Source of the DNA: Helianthus annuus
Taxonomy: Eukaryota; Streptophyta; Magnoliopsida; Asterales; Asteraceae
Assembly: GCF_002127325.2 (NCBI RefSeq)
Contig: NC_035437.2
Span: forward strand, 168,188,265 to 168,252,264
Length of the DNA: 64,000 bases
Direction of reading: 5' to 3'
Made by a program: the position numbers and the translations under genes. How positions within the stretch are numbered: position 1 is the stretch's first letter; every line of letters starts with the position of its first letter. The notes beneath the pieces are model-generated. The model saw nothing but the letters and a program-made list of their open reading frames with translations, was not told the origin of the DNA and searched no databases. Below are positions 1-10,480 of this stretch, in pieces.

Positions 1-1
1 G

Positions 2-1582
2 TCAAGCATCAACAAAGGTCTCTTCACAGCTTTTCTTTCGCAATCCGTCCCACGAGACATTGAAGATGCTATTCAAGACTCCAGTTGGGTTCAAGCGATG
101 CAGGAAGAGCTATCTCAATTCAGAAAGCTTAAAGTTTGGGAACTAGTAGATTTACCTGAAGGAAAGTTTCCACTTGGCACAAAATGGGTCTTCCGTAACA
201 AGATGGATGATCGTGTAGTGGTAATCAAGAACAAGGCCAGATTGGTGGTACAGGGTTTTCGTCAGGAAGAAGGAATTGACTACGAAGAAGTATTTGCTCC
301 AGTTGCACGACTGGAAGCAATCAGAATATTCCTGGCGTATGCATCATATAGAAATTTCAAAGTTTTCCAAATGGATGTCAAGAGTGCTTTTCTTTATGGG
401 AAAGTAAAGGAAGAAGTATATGTATGTCAGCCTCCAGGGTTCGAAGACCCTCATTTTCCAAGTCGCTATTTCAAGCTGGACAAAGCACTCTATGGTCTTC
501 ACCAAGCTCCACGCGCTTGGTACGAGACTTTGTCCACATACTTGTTAGAGTGTGGATACACCAGAGGAAAGATAGACATGACTCTCTTCACCAAAAAGAT
601 CGGGGAGGACGTAATGCTGGTTCAAATCTACGTCGATGATATTATCTTCGGGTCAACTAATGAGGCGTTGTGCAGAGAATTCGAGACCGTCATGAAGGCA
701 AAATTCGAAATGAGCATGATGGGAGAGCTGAATTTCTTCTTAGGTCTAGAAGTGAAGCAAAAGGAGGATGGGATTCTCATTCATCAGGCAAAGTACATTC
801 GGGATATTCTCACGAAGTACAACATGAACGATTGTAAAGTTGCAAGTACCCCGTTCGCATCTCAGACAGAGCTTACTCTAGATCCTCAAGGAAAATCAGT
901 AAACAAATCCTTTTATCGCTCGATGATCGGTTCTCTGATGTACTTGACGGCTAGCAGGCCGGACATTATGTGGGCAGTCTGCCTTTGTGCTCGATTTCAG
1001 ACAAATCCCAAGGAATCCCATGAAATTGCTGTAAAGCGCATCTTCCGCTATCTCAAAGGAACTCCGAAACTAGGTCCTTGGTATCCTAAAGATAGTAATT
1101 TTGATCTTATTGCATATTCTGACAGTGATCATGCAGGTTGTAAAGTAGATCGCAGGTCTGTATCAGGAGGATGTCAATTCTTGGGAAATCGTTTGATCTC
1201 ATGGCAAAGCAAGAAGCAAACAACGGTGTCCACCTCAACCGCTCAAGCAGAATACACCGCGGCCTACAGCTGCTGTTCACAAGTTCTCTGGATACAAAAT
1301 CAGTTGCTGGATTATGGAATCAACATCATGAAGACTCCTATATTCATCGACAATGAAGCGTGTCTAGGAATTGTGAAGAATCCCATACACCACTCAAGAA
1401 CAAAGCACATCGAAATTCGAATTCACGCAATTCGAGATGCTTACGAGAAGGGATATATTCAAGTGGTGCGAGTGGATACAACACAGCAACGGGCCGACAT
1501 CTTCACGAAAGCCTTCGATAAAACCCGATTCAACCAGTTGGTAACCTGGTTGGAAATGGTCAATTTCCTTGACTGGAAATGA
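2..1582 (+). CDS. copia Pol C-terminus: reverse transcriptase and RNase H (partial)
   Basis: The frame is open from base 2, so this is the end of a polyprotein that starts outside the window; the first in-window Met (98) is not a real start. RT is shown by [38 protein letters not shown] and the catalytic YVDD near nt 628-639. RNase H follows with [16 protein letters not shown] and DNEACL (acidic D, E, D residues), then [13 protein letters not shown] and ADIFTKAF. The reading frame is intact to the stop at 1580-1582. The product would copy element RNA into DNA in cytoplasmic particles. Clade assignment to SIRE rests mainly on the extra ORF downstream. Confidence 0.9.
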   Translation, partial: SSINKGLFTAFLSQSVPRDIEDAIQDSSWVQAMQEELSQFRKLKVWELVDLPEGKFPLGTKWVFRNKMDDRVVVIKNKARLVVQGFRQEEGIDYEEVFAPVARLEAIRIFLAYASYRNFKVFQMDVKSAFLYGKVKEEVYVCQPPGFEDPHFPSRYFKLDKALYGLHQAPRAWYETLSTYLLECGYTRGKIDMTLFTKKIGEDVMLVQIYVDDIIFGSTNEALCREFETVMKAKFEMSMMGELNFFLGLEVKQKEDGILIHQAKYIRDILTKYNMNDCKVASTPFASQTELTLDPQGKSVNKSFYRSMIGSLMYLTASRPDIMWAVCLCARFQTNPKESHEIAVKRIFRYLKGTPKLGPWYPKDSNFDLIAYSDSDHAGCKVDRRSVSGGCQFLGNRLISWQSKKQTTVSTSTAQAEYTAAYSCCSQVLWIQNQLLDYGINIMKTPIFIDNEACLGIVKNPIHHSRTKHIEIRIHAIRDAYEKGYIQVVRVDTTQQRADIFTKAFDKTRFNQLVTWLEMVNFLDWK

Positions 1583-1718
1583 ATCTTGTGATCAAAATTT
1601 GTTTAAAAAAGAAACGTTTGTTGAAAGTAAAACAAGTATCGGAAAACGTCGCCCACCAAAAAGATTTTCTTATTAAAATTTTATTTTCGGGCAAATGGAC
1701 TCACGAAAATAAAGATTT

Positions 1719-1730
1719 TAGGGGGGATAT
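1719..1730 (+). promoter_or_regulatory. Internal polypurine-tract-like site
   Basis: The 12-mer TAGGGGGGATAT occurs here, 137 bases after the pol stop, and again immediately before the 3' LTR (6795-6806). It could be a second plus-strand priming site or a relic of an earlier element end. Function is inferred. Confidence 0.45.
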
Positions 1731-2130
1731 ATTCAAAAAATCCAAAAACGAAAGCTTATGTCCGACTCCTGTTAGAGGAAGTGATAGAAAATTGCTAACA
1801 CTTTGTCATTTCTTGCATATCAGAAAAACAAAAGAAAATCAGGGTACCAAGCAACGACGTGTCGGTAGATTCAGCAACACCGACGAGTAAACTGCTGTTA
1901 GGGAGCAAAACATAATGTCTACACAAGGATTCTGGCTTTTCTCAGGCATTACGCATCTCAGTGGGTAACACGTTTCGGCATATGGCTTAATGGTCTTGAA
2001 TCTTGCGTTGACAGATTGCCAAAGTCTGAGATTTCGGGTCTTTATATTGGTATTTCATTCGGAGGATATCATAGTTGTTCTTCTGCTGCATCCAGATACA
2101 TGCTGACCTAGACGCTATGATATTCTTTTA

Positions 2131-2223
2131 ATAATAAGTGCCTTAAAAAAAAGGCCAAACCCTTTCTAATAAGTGCCATTTTTGGCCAAAATCCATAATA
2201 AGCGCCATTTTTGGCCAAAATCC
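2131..2223 (+). repeat. 29-bp tandem repeat, three units
   Basis: Two near-identical 29-bp units (2166-2194, 2195-2223) contain AAGYGCCATTTTTGGCCAAA and follow a more diverged 35-bp unit. They lie in the SIRE spacer just before the paired hairpins. Confidence 0.7.
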
Positions 2224-2225
2224 TT

Positions 2226-2353
2226 AGATAGATTAGTTTGGTAACTCTGCTGTACGGTGGTACTGACCTGTTCACCGAACTATCTATCTTAACCCTCGAT
2301 AGCTCTTGGGATCTCTGTTGTACGAAAGTACAGACCTGATCTCCGTTCTATCG
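2226..2353 (+). other. Paired stem-loops with a shared apical motif
   Basis: Hairpin 1 has arms 2226-2242 and 2274-2289 (about 16 pairs, one bulge). Hairpin 2 has arms 2297-2313 and 2338-2353. The apical parts align at a 68-base offset and share CTCTG, TGTACG, GTAC and GACCTG. The tips read GTAC-GGTG-GTAC and GTAC-GAAA-GTAC, the latter a GNRA-type tetraloop. The arms differ between copies but still pair. This suggests a structured RNA in the element transcript; no known family is recognised. Confidence 0.5.
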
Positions 2354-2897
2354 TTGAAGAGAATGAAACCAATATACTCACCTGTTATGAAGAATCTTTG
2401 TGCATACCTTGATCGCGGGGGTATGTCCTGATGTGGGACTCACGAGGGCGTAATGACTCTATTCTCAATAGCTTGTGTGGGGGCCATTGAAGACTTGTCA
2501 ATATTACCAAAACATGATAATAGCGCTCTCCGAAGGCATGTTGAAAGAAGGATGCATGGATTTAAGCGGACAAACATACTGGCAGTTTTTCTTGTGCCCC
2601 GGTTAGTAAATAATAATAATAATATATAAAGAATTTGGTGAGTGTTGGCAATATGATCTTCTGCAGGTAAGTTCGATGAGCGTAGGATATTTCAAGGAAA
2701 TTTGCATTAAATGGAACCTCCCAAAGCAAGAAATTTGAAGTTCGGAGTCAAAATGGCCCAATTTTTAGCAATATTGTAAATATTTCGAAATAAACAATAT
2801 TTTAAACAAAAATGGGCACGTTTTACGAGAAAGTTTGAAATCAACGAGCGAAATTAAAAATGCTTGAAAGTATACCTTTTGCAGCGAAATTAAGATA

Positions 2898-2921
2898 CCA
2901 GCGAAATTATATTTTCGCTGG
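2898..2921 (+). repeat. 24-bp near-palindrome related to one in the LTR
   Basis: The arms CCAGCGAAATTA and TATTTTCGCTGG pair with one mismatched pair. A perfect palindrome of the same design is in the 3' LTR at 6939-6962. Confidence 0.6.
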
Positions 2922-2932
2922 TTATCTAAATC

Positions 2933-2983
<51 letters not shown>
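2933..2983 (+). repeat. (CA)n(TA)n microsatellite
   Basis: About 13 CA units are followed directly by about 13 TA units. The tract lies upstream of the putative leader exon of the extra ORF. Confidence 0.9.
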
Positions 2984-2986
<3 letters not shown>

Positions 2987-3105
2987 ACCGTCTTTTACCA
3001 TTCAAAGTTTTCAAATTCACAAAACGGTTTTCACTTTCTCTCTCGCTTACTTCCGGATAATCTAATAAGAACAACACAAGATTCAGTTCCAATCAAGATC
3101 ATCAG

Positions 3106-4045
3106 GTATCTTGTAGTTATCTTTCACTTTGTCATCGATTTCACGTCTTCATCTGTTCAATGGTTCATGTTTCTATCAATGTGTGGGTTTGGGTTTCGAT
3201 TATTGCTACATTGTTCTTGACATGCTTGAATTCCGTAAATGGTATGCTTGAGATATGTTGCTTGTATGTAACCGGTTTCGTTACACTACGGAATGACATG
3301 AAACTGCTTGAATCGTATGTGTGAAATCAGTGACTAAGCGGGTAAATCTGGTATGGGTTTAAGGAGGGTTTAATAAGAAAAGTTTGATGCCAGCGAAATT
3401 AATGATGAATGCAGCGAAGACAGCGGATTTAACCCTGGTCGCGGAAGATCAAAAGTCTCGAACGCGAGTTCGAGCACCCAGCAAGATAGTCTAATTCGCT
3501 CGTGTAGCGATTTAGTCTATTGTGTTCGCTGGTGAATCGGTTTGGGAAAAGAAACCATGACATCGCTAAGTTCGCTAGCGAAATTAAAGCAGGCACTAGC
3601 GACCTCAGCGATGACTCGAGCATGGTCGGCAAGCGACCTCAGCGATGACAGCGATGATCAAAAGTCTCGAACGTGAGTTCGAGCATCCAGCCACATAGTC
3701 TAATTCGCTCGTGTAGCGATCTAGTCTATCGTCTTCGCTGGCAGGTCGTTTCCGGAAAAGAGACTTTGTCATCGCTATGTTCGCTAGCGAAATTAGCCTA
3801 GTCAGCGATGACCAATCTGTGTTACCGATCTAGTGTCCGGATCTCGATAACCGGCACCAGCAAAGACATCATATGACCTGGCAGCGATGTTAAGTCAAAT
3901 TTTTTTAATTTTAAAATGTTCCTTTAAATTCATTTAATCTAACATTTTATATAATCTTGTTTAATTTTTGTGAAAAACTGTTCTGTGCATAGTTTCTTGT
4001 GTAATTATCCATTCTAACTTGCCTCGTTTTACGTGCCATGTGCAG
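3106..4045 (+). other. Putative 5'-UTR intron of the extra SIRE ORF
   Basis: A donor-like CAG|GTATCTTG at 3103-3113 is preceded by a C/T-rich leader (3030-3060). A T-rich stretch ends in TGTGCAG|T at 4039-4046, right before ATGG at 4047. The stretch has no long ORF and holds repeats built on AGCGAAATTA. Splicing is inferred from sequence only. Confidence 0.45.
3447..3800 (+). repeat. 209-bp direct repeat, 1.7 copies
   Basis: GATCAAAAGTCTCGAACG starts both copies (3447 and 3656), and similarity runs to GTTCGCTAGCGAAATTA near 3795. Both copies are full of the short motifs TAGCGA and CAGCGATGA. Confidence 0.8.
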
Positions 4046-6773
4046 TATGGTGAAGATCATCGAGTGGGATAAAACGTTGAAACATAATCAAAGCATCAAC
4101 CTGGATGAAGTGCCTCTAGATTTTGAAGATGTGACTAGATGGGTACGTTCCAGCAGAATCGGTTATGCTGTGGAGACAGCAGTCAAGGTTTACAACATTC
4201 ACATACAAGAATTCTGGGAAAACGCAAAAGCAGAAACTATCAACAACAAAAGAGGGATAGTGTCGACGGTTCGCAACAAAAGAGTAGAGGTGACTGAAGA
4301 GCGGATACGCCAGGTTCTGAAGCTACTAGACAATGATCAAGATCCGTTAAGCCTGAGTCAAGATGATATCCTGGATGGTTTTCGAGGGATGGGTTATGTT
4401 GGAGATTTCCGTCAAAAGAAAGAGATCAAGAGAGGAGGACTCACCAGAGACTGGAGGTTCATTGTTCATGTTATTTCTATGAGTCTGGCTCACCAAAAGG
4501 GTGGTTTTGATGGTTTGAACTTGGAATGGTCGACAACCATGCTGAATCTATGTCTTAATCAAAAGTTTAATCTCTCTGGCTTAATATTCAACTATATGCT
4601 TGAAAATGCAAGTGGAGCTACGTGGGCGATGTATCCAAGATTCATTCAGATGCTGATCAATGATCAATACAAGGATCTTCCAAACGATGGAAACCTTTAC
4701 AAATTTCACGTCCCCACTAGCCGTCAGTACACCGAGATCAAAACCAATGAATGGGTATTGCTGCATGATTGGATGTATCGAGCTGAGAGATTACCTCTGG
4801 TAAAAGAAGCATATAAAAAGTACAAGGAAGCTGTTCGAGAAAAACAACAGCGAGCTGCTCAAGCTCAAGCCGAAGCAGCCGCAAAAGAAGAACGGGCTAA
4901 AGGAAAAAGGAAAGAAAAACAGGCGGCTGAAGACGAACCACCCAAAAAGAAAAGGGCGTCGGAAAGCACTGAACGATTTATGGAGGCAGGCATAAGGGCG
5001 GCCGAGTCAGAAGAACAACGCCAGCACATTAAAGATTTGAAAGTGATTCACGCCTTGCAAGAAAAGGAGAACAGAGAAAAGAAGTTAAAGCGAAAAGAGA
5101 TATCAGCCTCAGAAAGACCAAGAACAGTGACTGAGGAAGTTCAATCGTTGAATGATTTCGTAGATGCAATGATTGTAGACCCCGAGGAAGCATCTACGAG
5201 CAAGGGCCCTTCTAAAGTGTCTCCTGTGAAGCCAACAAGGATTTCAAAGCCTCCAGTACCTCCACAAAGGGTTCGTCCCTTTCAAGAACTCTACGACAAG
5301 CTGATCAAAGATACCGGGCCTTCAGTTGCCAAAGAAATCTGTCTACTGAAGAATCAAGTAAACGACACGAACCTTCTGAGGGAAAAGATCAAGGATCAGA
5401 GGAAGAAAAACAAAGAAATGACTGCATACATGGCTAAACAGTCCAAGTTCATCAGATTCCAGCAAGTGGGGTTGGAGAAAATGTATCGAATGATGAGGAA
5501 CATGTGTGAGCAAATGAAAGTAAAACCCATGTTTTCCTTTGAAGAAATCTTCGATTTTGAGGGGTTCGTGGAAGAAGATAATACTCGAAAGGAAAAGGAG
5601 GCTGAAGCTAAGAAAAAGCGTTTGGAATCGGTCGACAAAGTATCTGAGGGAAACGAAAGTGATGAAGAAGCTGTGGATCGAGATGATATGCCGGCAAAAT
5701 TTCTCGAATGGGGTCTTGAAGACGAAGTTCTCTATGAACAAGAGAATGGAAAAACATTCGCTCCTGAGCACCCTGAATGGTTCAAGAAGGAGAGAGAACG
5801 ACTTCCGGATTTCTATCAAGTTATAACAGTGGAAAAGACTGAAGCTACTGATAAGATCATCAGCTGGATGTACGACAATGTTCGAGGAAGGTTTGTAGTG
5901 AAAAGACGTGGTGGAGTAATCCAGTATTTCCAGACCGGATTTGATCTTTTCTCACTTCCCAGGTGGGATCTACGGGAACTTGGTCGTCTAGACATATTAA
6001 ACCCTGAAGAAAGAGGAATCGGGAGGGATTTCGAGCGAATAATTGCCAAAGAAAGTAACAGGGGTTTCCCGAATCATGCTCCGCAGCATCCAAGACGCAG
6101 AGTCTCAAAAACAACCATCGATCCAGTAACCGGAAAGGGAAAAGTGACGTGGGTGATCAACCCAGCCAAAGTTGTCACGAGGATCAAGCTCCCAGAAGAA
6201 GTTCCTGTCGCCCTCAACAATTTTAAGAAATGGTTTTATGACAGCAGGACCGGTGAAGCTGTAATAAGATCCAACGAAAATGTAGATATTCGTATTCTGG
6301 ATCCGATGGATGTTTTTATGTTTGGGCTCTCAGATCTGACAATATTAAACGCTAGTCGTATAAACATGGGAGCGGGTAACGCAAACATGGAGGAGGCAGC
6401 GTTATTTCAGAGAGCGGTGGAGCGAGCCTGGAATTTGAAAAGGAAAATGCTGGATCTGGTTGATAAAATTGAGAAGAGGAAAGAAAAGGAAGATAAGAAA
6501 AAGGAAGCAAGAAAGAAGAAGAAACACGAACGAAAGAAAGAAGGAACTTCTGCTTCTACAACTGAACCCACCACCACATCACCACCTCCGGCCTCATCCA
6601 CATATGAGGCCACTGTGGAGGATCGACCTATTTGTGAAGCTATAATCATTCAAGAAACTCTGGAAGCACCAACTGAGACCGAGGCACCACCAGAAACAAC
6701 AACTAACGAAGAAAATCCAACAGAGCCTGAGAAGCAAGCTACAGAGAATCCAGCCGCCACAACTGAAGAATGA
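4038..6773 (+). CDS. Extra 3' ORF of SIRE-type element, function unknown
   Basis: The open frame has 911 codons. If the upstream intron is spliced, the first ATG is 4047 and the product has 908 residues. The first 260 residues look globular (RDWRFIVHVISMSLAHQKGG, NLSGLIFNYMLENASG, YPRFIQMLINDQ), a type found after pol in plant copia elements. Charged Ala/Lys/Glu-rich stretches follow (about 265-300), then a nuclear-signal-like PPKKKRAS near 300, possible coiled coils (about 425-475), a very basic stretch near 811-835 (KKKEARKKKKHERKK) and a Thr/Pro/Glu-rich tail. I see no signal peptide or membrane segment, so an envelope role is not supported. The frame is intact, and it may be made from a spliced subgenomic RNA. 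Confidence 0.75.
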   Translation: MCSMVKIIEWDKTLKHNQSINLDEVPLDFEDVTRWVRSSRIGYAVETAVKVYNIHIQEFWENAKAETINNKRGIVSTVRNKRVEVTEERIRQVLKLLDNDQDPLSLSQDDILDGFRGMGYVGDFRQKKEIKRGGLTRDWRFIVHVISMSLAHQKGGFDGLNLEWSTTMLNLCLNQKFNLSGLIFNYMLENASGATWAMYPRFIQMLINDQYKDLPNDGNLYKFHVPTSRQYTEIKTNEWVLLHDWMYRAERLPLVKEAYKKYKEAVREKQQRAAQAQAEAAAKEERAKGKRKEKQAAEDEPPKKKRASESTERFMEAGIRAAESEEQRQHIKDLKVIHALQEKENREKKLKRKEISASERPRTVTEEVQSLNDFVDAMIVDPEEASTSKGPSKVSPVKPTRISKPPVPPQRVRPFQELYDKLIKDTGPSVAKEICLLKNQVNDTNLLREKIKDQRKKNKEMTAYMAKQSKFIRFQQVGLEKMYRMMRNMCEQMKVKPMFSFEEIFDFEGFVEEDNTRKEKEAEAKKKRLESVDKVSEGNESDEEAVDRDDMPAKFLEWGLEDEVLYEQENGKTFAPEHPEWFKKERERLPDFYQVITVEKTEATDKIISWMYDNVRGRFVVKRRGGVIQYFQTGFDLFSLPRWDLRELGRLDILNPEERGIGRDFERIIAKESNRGFPNHAPQHPRRRVSKTTIDPVTGKGKVTWVINPAKVVTRIKLPEEVPVALNNFKKWFYDSRTGEAVIRSNENVDIRILDPMDVFMFGLSDLTILNASRINMGAGNANMEEAALFQRAVERAWNLKRKMLDLVDKIEKRKEKEDKKKEARKKKKHERKKEGTSASTTEPTTTSPPPASSTYEATVEDRPICEAIIIQETLEAPTETEAPPETTTNEENPTEPEKQATENPAATTEE

Positions 6774-6794
6774 AAAGACAAGTATGCAACGATC

Positions 6795-6806
6795 TAGGGG
6801 GGATAT
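6795..6806 (+). promoter_or_regulatory. 3' polypurine tract of the SIRE element
   Basis: TAGGGGGGATAT directly precedes the TGTTAG that opens the 3' LTR, as expected for the plus-strand primer. Confidence 0.75.
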
Positions 6807-7262
6807 TGTTAGAACTTTTGAGATCGTTGATACTTGTGCTGGATTAGTTTAGTCATAGTTTGTAGCTAATTTGAATGTGCAAGGGCTTATTTTGTAATTC
6901 TCTAATAGTATAGTTCCTGACCTAGTGTAGATAAGATTCCAGCAAATTTATAAATTTGCTGGCTAATCAGGAACACTATATATAGCTCATGCCTTGTAAC
7001 AAACCCAAGCTTTTGGCTCTTCAATGAATATTGGTGTTGTTACATTCTTGTGTTGATCTTGTGCTCAAATCTGATATCCAAGGTGGTTTATTGTTATATC
7101 TTATTATTTGGATTCAATACAACACTTGTTGTATTCATTAATCCATTAGCTTCACCTTCATCTTTGATCCTTCTTAACTTCTCATATCTCAAACACCTAA
7201 TCAATAGGTGTTTCACATACCACCTTTGTTGTGGCATTAGTTTCGAGTCCCTTGGTCTTTCA
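6807..7262 (+). repeat. SIRE 3' LTR
   Basis: It starts TGTTAGAACT after the polypurine tract. A TATA motif (6976-6985) lies 170 bases in. No second LTR is in the window, so the right end (GTCTTTCA at 7255-7262) is provisional. Confidence 0.6.
6913..6985 (+). promoter_or_regulatory. LTR promoter: hairpin followed by TATA box
   Basis: GTTCCTGA (6913-6920) and TCAGGAAC (6967-6974) flank a perfect 24-bp palindrome (6939-6962, arms CCAGCAAATTTA / TAAATTTGCTGG). The palindromic TATA box CTATATATAG begins two bases later (6976). Confidence 0.6.
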
Positions 7263-7812
7263 TATTCTATCCTGAGATGCATTTAACTTATCCTTTGTTG
7301 AGGTTAGAAAACAAAGTATCAAATATTTTCTTATAATTGTGGTTTAAAAAACCATTAAAAAATTTAAGTGTCACCTTCCAATCGTCAAATCTACTTGATG
7401 TAGATATTTTACTTGATGACATTTTTGTAACTAATGCAAAATATATCGTATTCACTGTGAATACATGTAAATACGTGTGCATTTGTTGGTGAATACATGT
7501 GTTCACTAGTAAATACGCAATATAAACGGGGTTGCATTTTCATAATTAACATAAAAACATGTTGTATTCACTATATATATTGCATTCCCTAGTGAATACA
7601 AGTAATCATCAGTGAATGCATTACTACTAGATAGTGTAGTGGATTCACTAGTGATCCAAATTCACACGTGACGTGTTTTCACTTTACTATCAAGCAAATC
7701 CAACTGCTAAAAAGTGTCTCGGGTTTTCAAGTGTTTCTCATTTGAACCAATGTTGCATAAAGACTTTTTAATAGTTAATTATTTTTTATGTTTAATATAT
7801 CATTATCATCAC

Positions 7813-7873
<61 letters not shown>

Positions 7874-8544
7874 AAAATAGATGTATGAAACTAGTATAGT
7901 TAATACTATCGAATGCTTGTTTTGACCTTTTCTCCCCCGTCTTCAAAACGTCTATTCGAGCTTTAAATCACATATCATGTATTGATTAATAAGTTTTATG
8001 GCAAAAATATGATATAAATACTAAAACCCAACTAACATGTCCCCTTCTCTTCATTAAGTTTAATCAAATTTCCTAATTTGGCTAATCCATGATTTATCCT
8101 TAATTTTTCTACTTACAAATTTCGGGGAGTGTGGAAAAATATTTTTATATAACTAGTTGAATATCAAATTGAAAAAAAAAATCTTTGAATGATGTGTAAT
8201 TGTAGGTCCAAAATGTAAGGTAGCCCAAAATTGCAAGGACAAGAAACCATTGAATTTGATGTAGATTGCTTGAGTGTGTAGGTGCATGATGGGAACATGT
8301 TCACATGCACATGGGGTTTGTGGGGGCTCCAAATTAGGCCTTCCGGTACTTGTCCACATCTCCATCTATAAATCTTGAATGTATATCTTATGCATCGGTT
8401 GTACCATGCCATTTTATTGAAATCATACTATTGTTAGTTTGGATTGGTTATTTATTAAGGTCGAAACATGATTAAGATCGAGATCCCGATGGAACCAGAC
8501 AAAACCAGAATATCGAGTCTTAAACACATGCACTATTGTTAATT
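7263..8544. other. Non-coding DNA with a (TTA)n microsatellite
   Basis: No supportable gene is seen. 7440-7680 has many short inverted copies of GTGAATAC / GTATTCAC, perhaps a decayed MITE. 7814-7872 is an almost pure TTA trinucleotide array of about 19 units. Confidence 0.7.
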
Positions 8545-8554
8545 ATGGGTTATA

Positions 8555-8959
8555 GGGTAGGAGTTGGCTACAAAGTCCATTTTGTCTAGAAAGTGTAAAA
8601 ACTGATAAAACACTGTAATGTCAACCATAAAACACACTAAAAACCCACAAATAACAAAATGAAGATTATTAAAACGTCATATTTGTGGATTTTGTGTTGT
8701 GTTTTGGATGATAAGGCTTTAATTATCGGATGACTAACATTAGTGTGTTTTATGTTGATTATCGTGTTGTATTTTATATACATAGTTCTACGATGGGGTG
8801 TTTGAAGTTTTTATGGAATGTTAGGGTTTGGATATTGTGTTTTAGTGATCTTCACTCTGTTATTTGTAGGTTTTGAGTGTGTTTTATGGCTGAAATTGTG
8901 GTGTTTTATGACTTTGTACACTTCGTAGGAAAAATAGACTTTGTAGCCGAACCCCACCC
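8555..8959. mobile_element. Mutator-like foldback MITE
   Basis: Long terminal inverted repeats of over 100 bp are visible. The left arm begins GGGTAGGAGTTGGCTACAAA and the right arm, read in reverse, begins GGGTGGGGTTCGGCTACAAA. Further shared blocks are AACACACT and CAAATAACA. The flanks carry ATGGGTTA at 8545-8552 and 8960-8967, an 8-bp (9-10 with one mismatch) target duplication typical of Mutator-like elements. No transposase is present. Confidence 0.75.
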
Positions 8960-9000
8960 ATGGGTTAGAATCCATTTTGTTCCGTATTTAACTCTAAACT

Positions 9001-9207
9001 GAGGCCATGTTTGGCTTAACTTTTTAAAACAACTTATAACTTTTTGGAAAAGTTAATAAGTCACAATGGAGTGACTTATTGACTTTTCCCCTCACAAAAT
9101 AGTTTCACCCAAACACTTTTTAACTTTTCAAAAAGCTTATAAGCTAATAAGTCACTAAAATAAACATTAAATCATCTCGAACCAAAGCAAGTGACCAAAC
9201 ATAGAAC
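9001..9207. mobile_element. hAT-like MITE (probable)
   Basis: The left end has CCATGTTTGGCTTAACTTTT and the right end AGTGACCAAACATAG, inverted around CATGTTTGG. Internal inverted blocks of ACTTTTT and TTATAAGC / GCTTATAA occur. The target duplication was not resolved. Confidence 0.5.
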
Positions 9208-10480
9208 AGATTTTGAAAACCCTAGAATTAATTGTCAAAATCATAAGTACTATAAAAAATCAACTTACGTGACATAACCATATAATCTATTTTTGGCTTA
9301 AATCTTTAGTATTGTTAGTCTACTATTTACAAAGGTAGGAGAAAATCGATAACCATTGATGAACCAAAAACTTGTAACTAACACATCTAACGTATACTTT
9401 TTTACACCTCTAATAATAGAAAATTTGACCGGATAGTGTGTAAAAACAGTGACGGAATCAGAACTTCTTTGTTAGGGGGTTAACATAAGACTTTTTTTTT
9501 ACCGGCTACCCCTCTCTGGTTCCGCCTTGTGTAAAAAGACCCCCACCTTGGACCCTCTAGTAATGCCCATGTCACAAACATTTTCTTGGTTGTACAATCT
9601 ACATGTCTAATGGCCGTTTGTAGCATGTAGCTTGTCTCATAAGGATTTTTGACGTCATTCTGAAACAAACTTTGTTAGTTTTTTCGTTACTTGAACAAAA
9701 TATCATGATGAAACGATTATAACATAATTTTAGCATTTACCAAACCAATAAAAATGATGAGATACAGAAAAGATATGGTGTAGATTGTTAAATGTTTGGA
9801 AGTAAGTGATGTTTATATATATGTTAAATCGAAGTCACCATCCAAAGCCAATTTGTGAAGAGACCCCTCTTGGTTTGGAGTCTAGTCTAGTTTTAGGGTA
9901 GGGTGGGGAGGAGGAGGAGTTACATACATCCCTCTAGTCAAGAGGGGGGGGGGGGGTTAATTTTCAGTCGCAATCCTAAACATATAGGGTCCATAATTGA
10001 ACAATACATCATCAAGATATGTTGCAATGTTGCTATTGCAAGCCTTGGTGGACTCCACTGCATTTTTTCTCTCACACACATGGTGTATGTATGCATATGG
10101 ACGTGTACATATTTATGTTATACAAGTTTTTATTTAGTAGCTAGAACTCACAATAGAAAATATTTTTACATTTATTTCAATCACTTGTGACAATAAATTA
10201 GAAGGGTATTAAATACTGTAGAAATTTTGTAAACGATCTGGTTTCTTACATGCTTGTATGTATGTACTAACATGCATAGTAATAGACCCACTATTTTTAC
10301 GTTGGAACGATCGAGGAGCTTAATCAAAATTTTATTAAGGACGATGGAGATTTTAGAGTATAACTATAAATAACGTTAAATATTTTGTTTCGTGGAAGAT
10401 GATTGACCTCATGGTTATAGCACGGGTCCACCCCTGAATATGTATCATAGTAATAAGATATTAAAATACCGAAACAGAAG
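9208..10480. other. Non-coding DNA
   Basis: No gene is recognised. It contains a run of about 14 G at 9944-9957 and AT-rich low-complexity sequence. Confidence 0.6.

Larger units (their letters stand above)
1..7262 (+). mobile_element. Ty1/copia SIRE-type retrotransposon, 3' half
   Basis: The order seen is RT-RNase H, a 2.4 kb spacer, a second large ORF, a polypurine tract and a 3' LTR. A large extra ORF between pol and the 3' LTR is known for the SIRE/Maximus copia lineage. The 5' LTR, gag, protease and integrase lie outside the window, so age and target duplication cannot be judged. The right end at 7262 is a guess from a CA dinucleotide. Confidence 0.8.

Noticed and set aside
2226..2353. 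Hammerhead or other self-cleaving ribozyme
   Set aside because: A GAAA is present but only as a tetraloop; the CUGANGA core and three-stem layout are missing.
5343..5819. 158-codon minus-strand ORF inside the SIRE extra ORF
   Set aside because: Shadow of a Lys/Glu-rich frame, which gives Phe/Leu/Ser-rich reverse translations; no family resemblance.
4038..6773. Retroviral envelope gene
   Set aside because: No signal peptide, membrane anchor or cleavage-type motif is visible.
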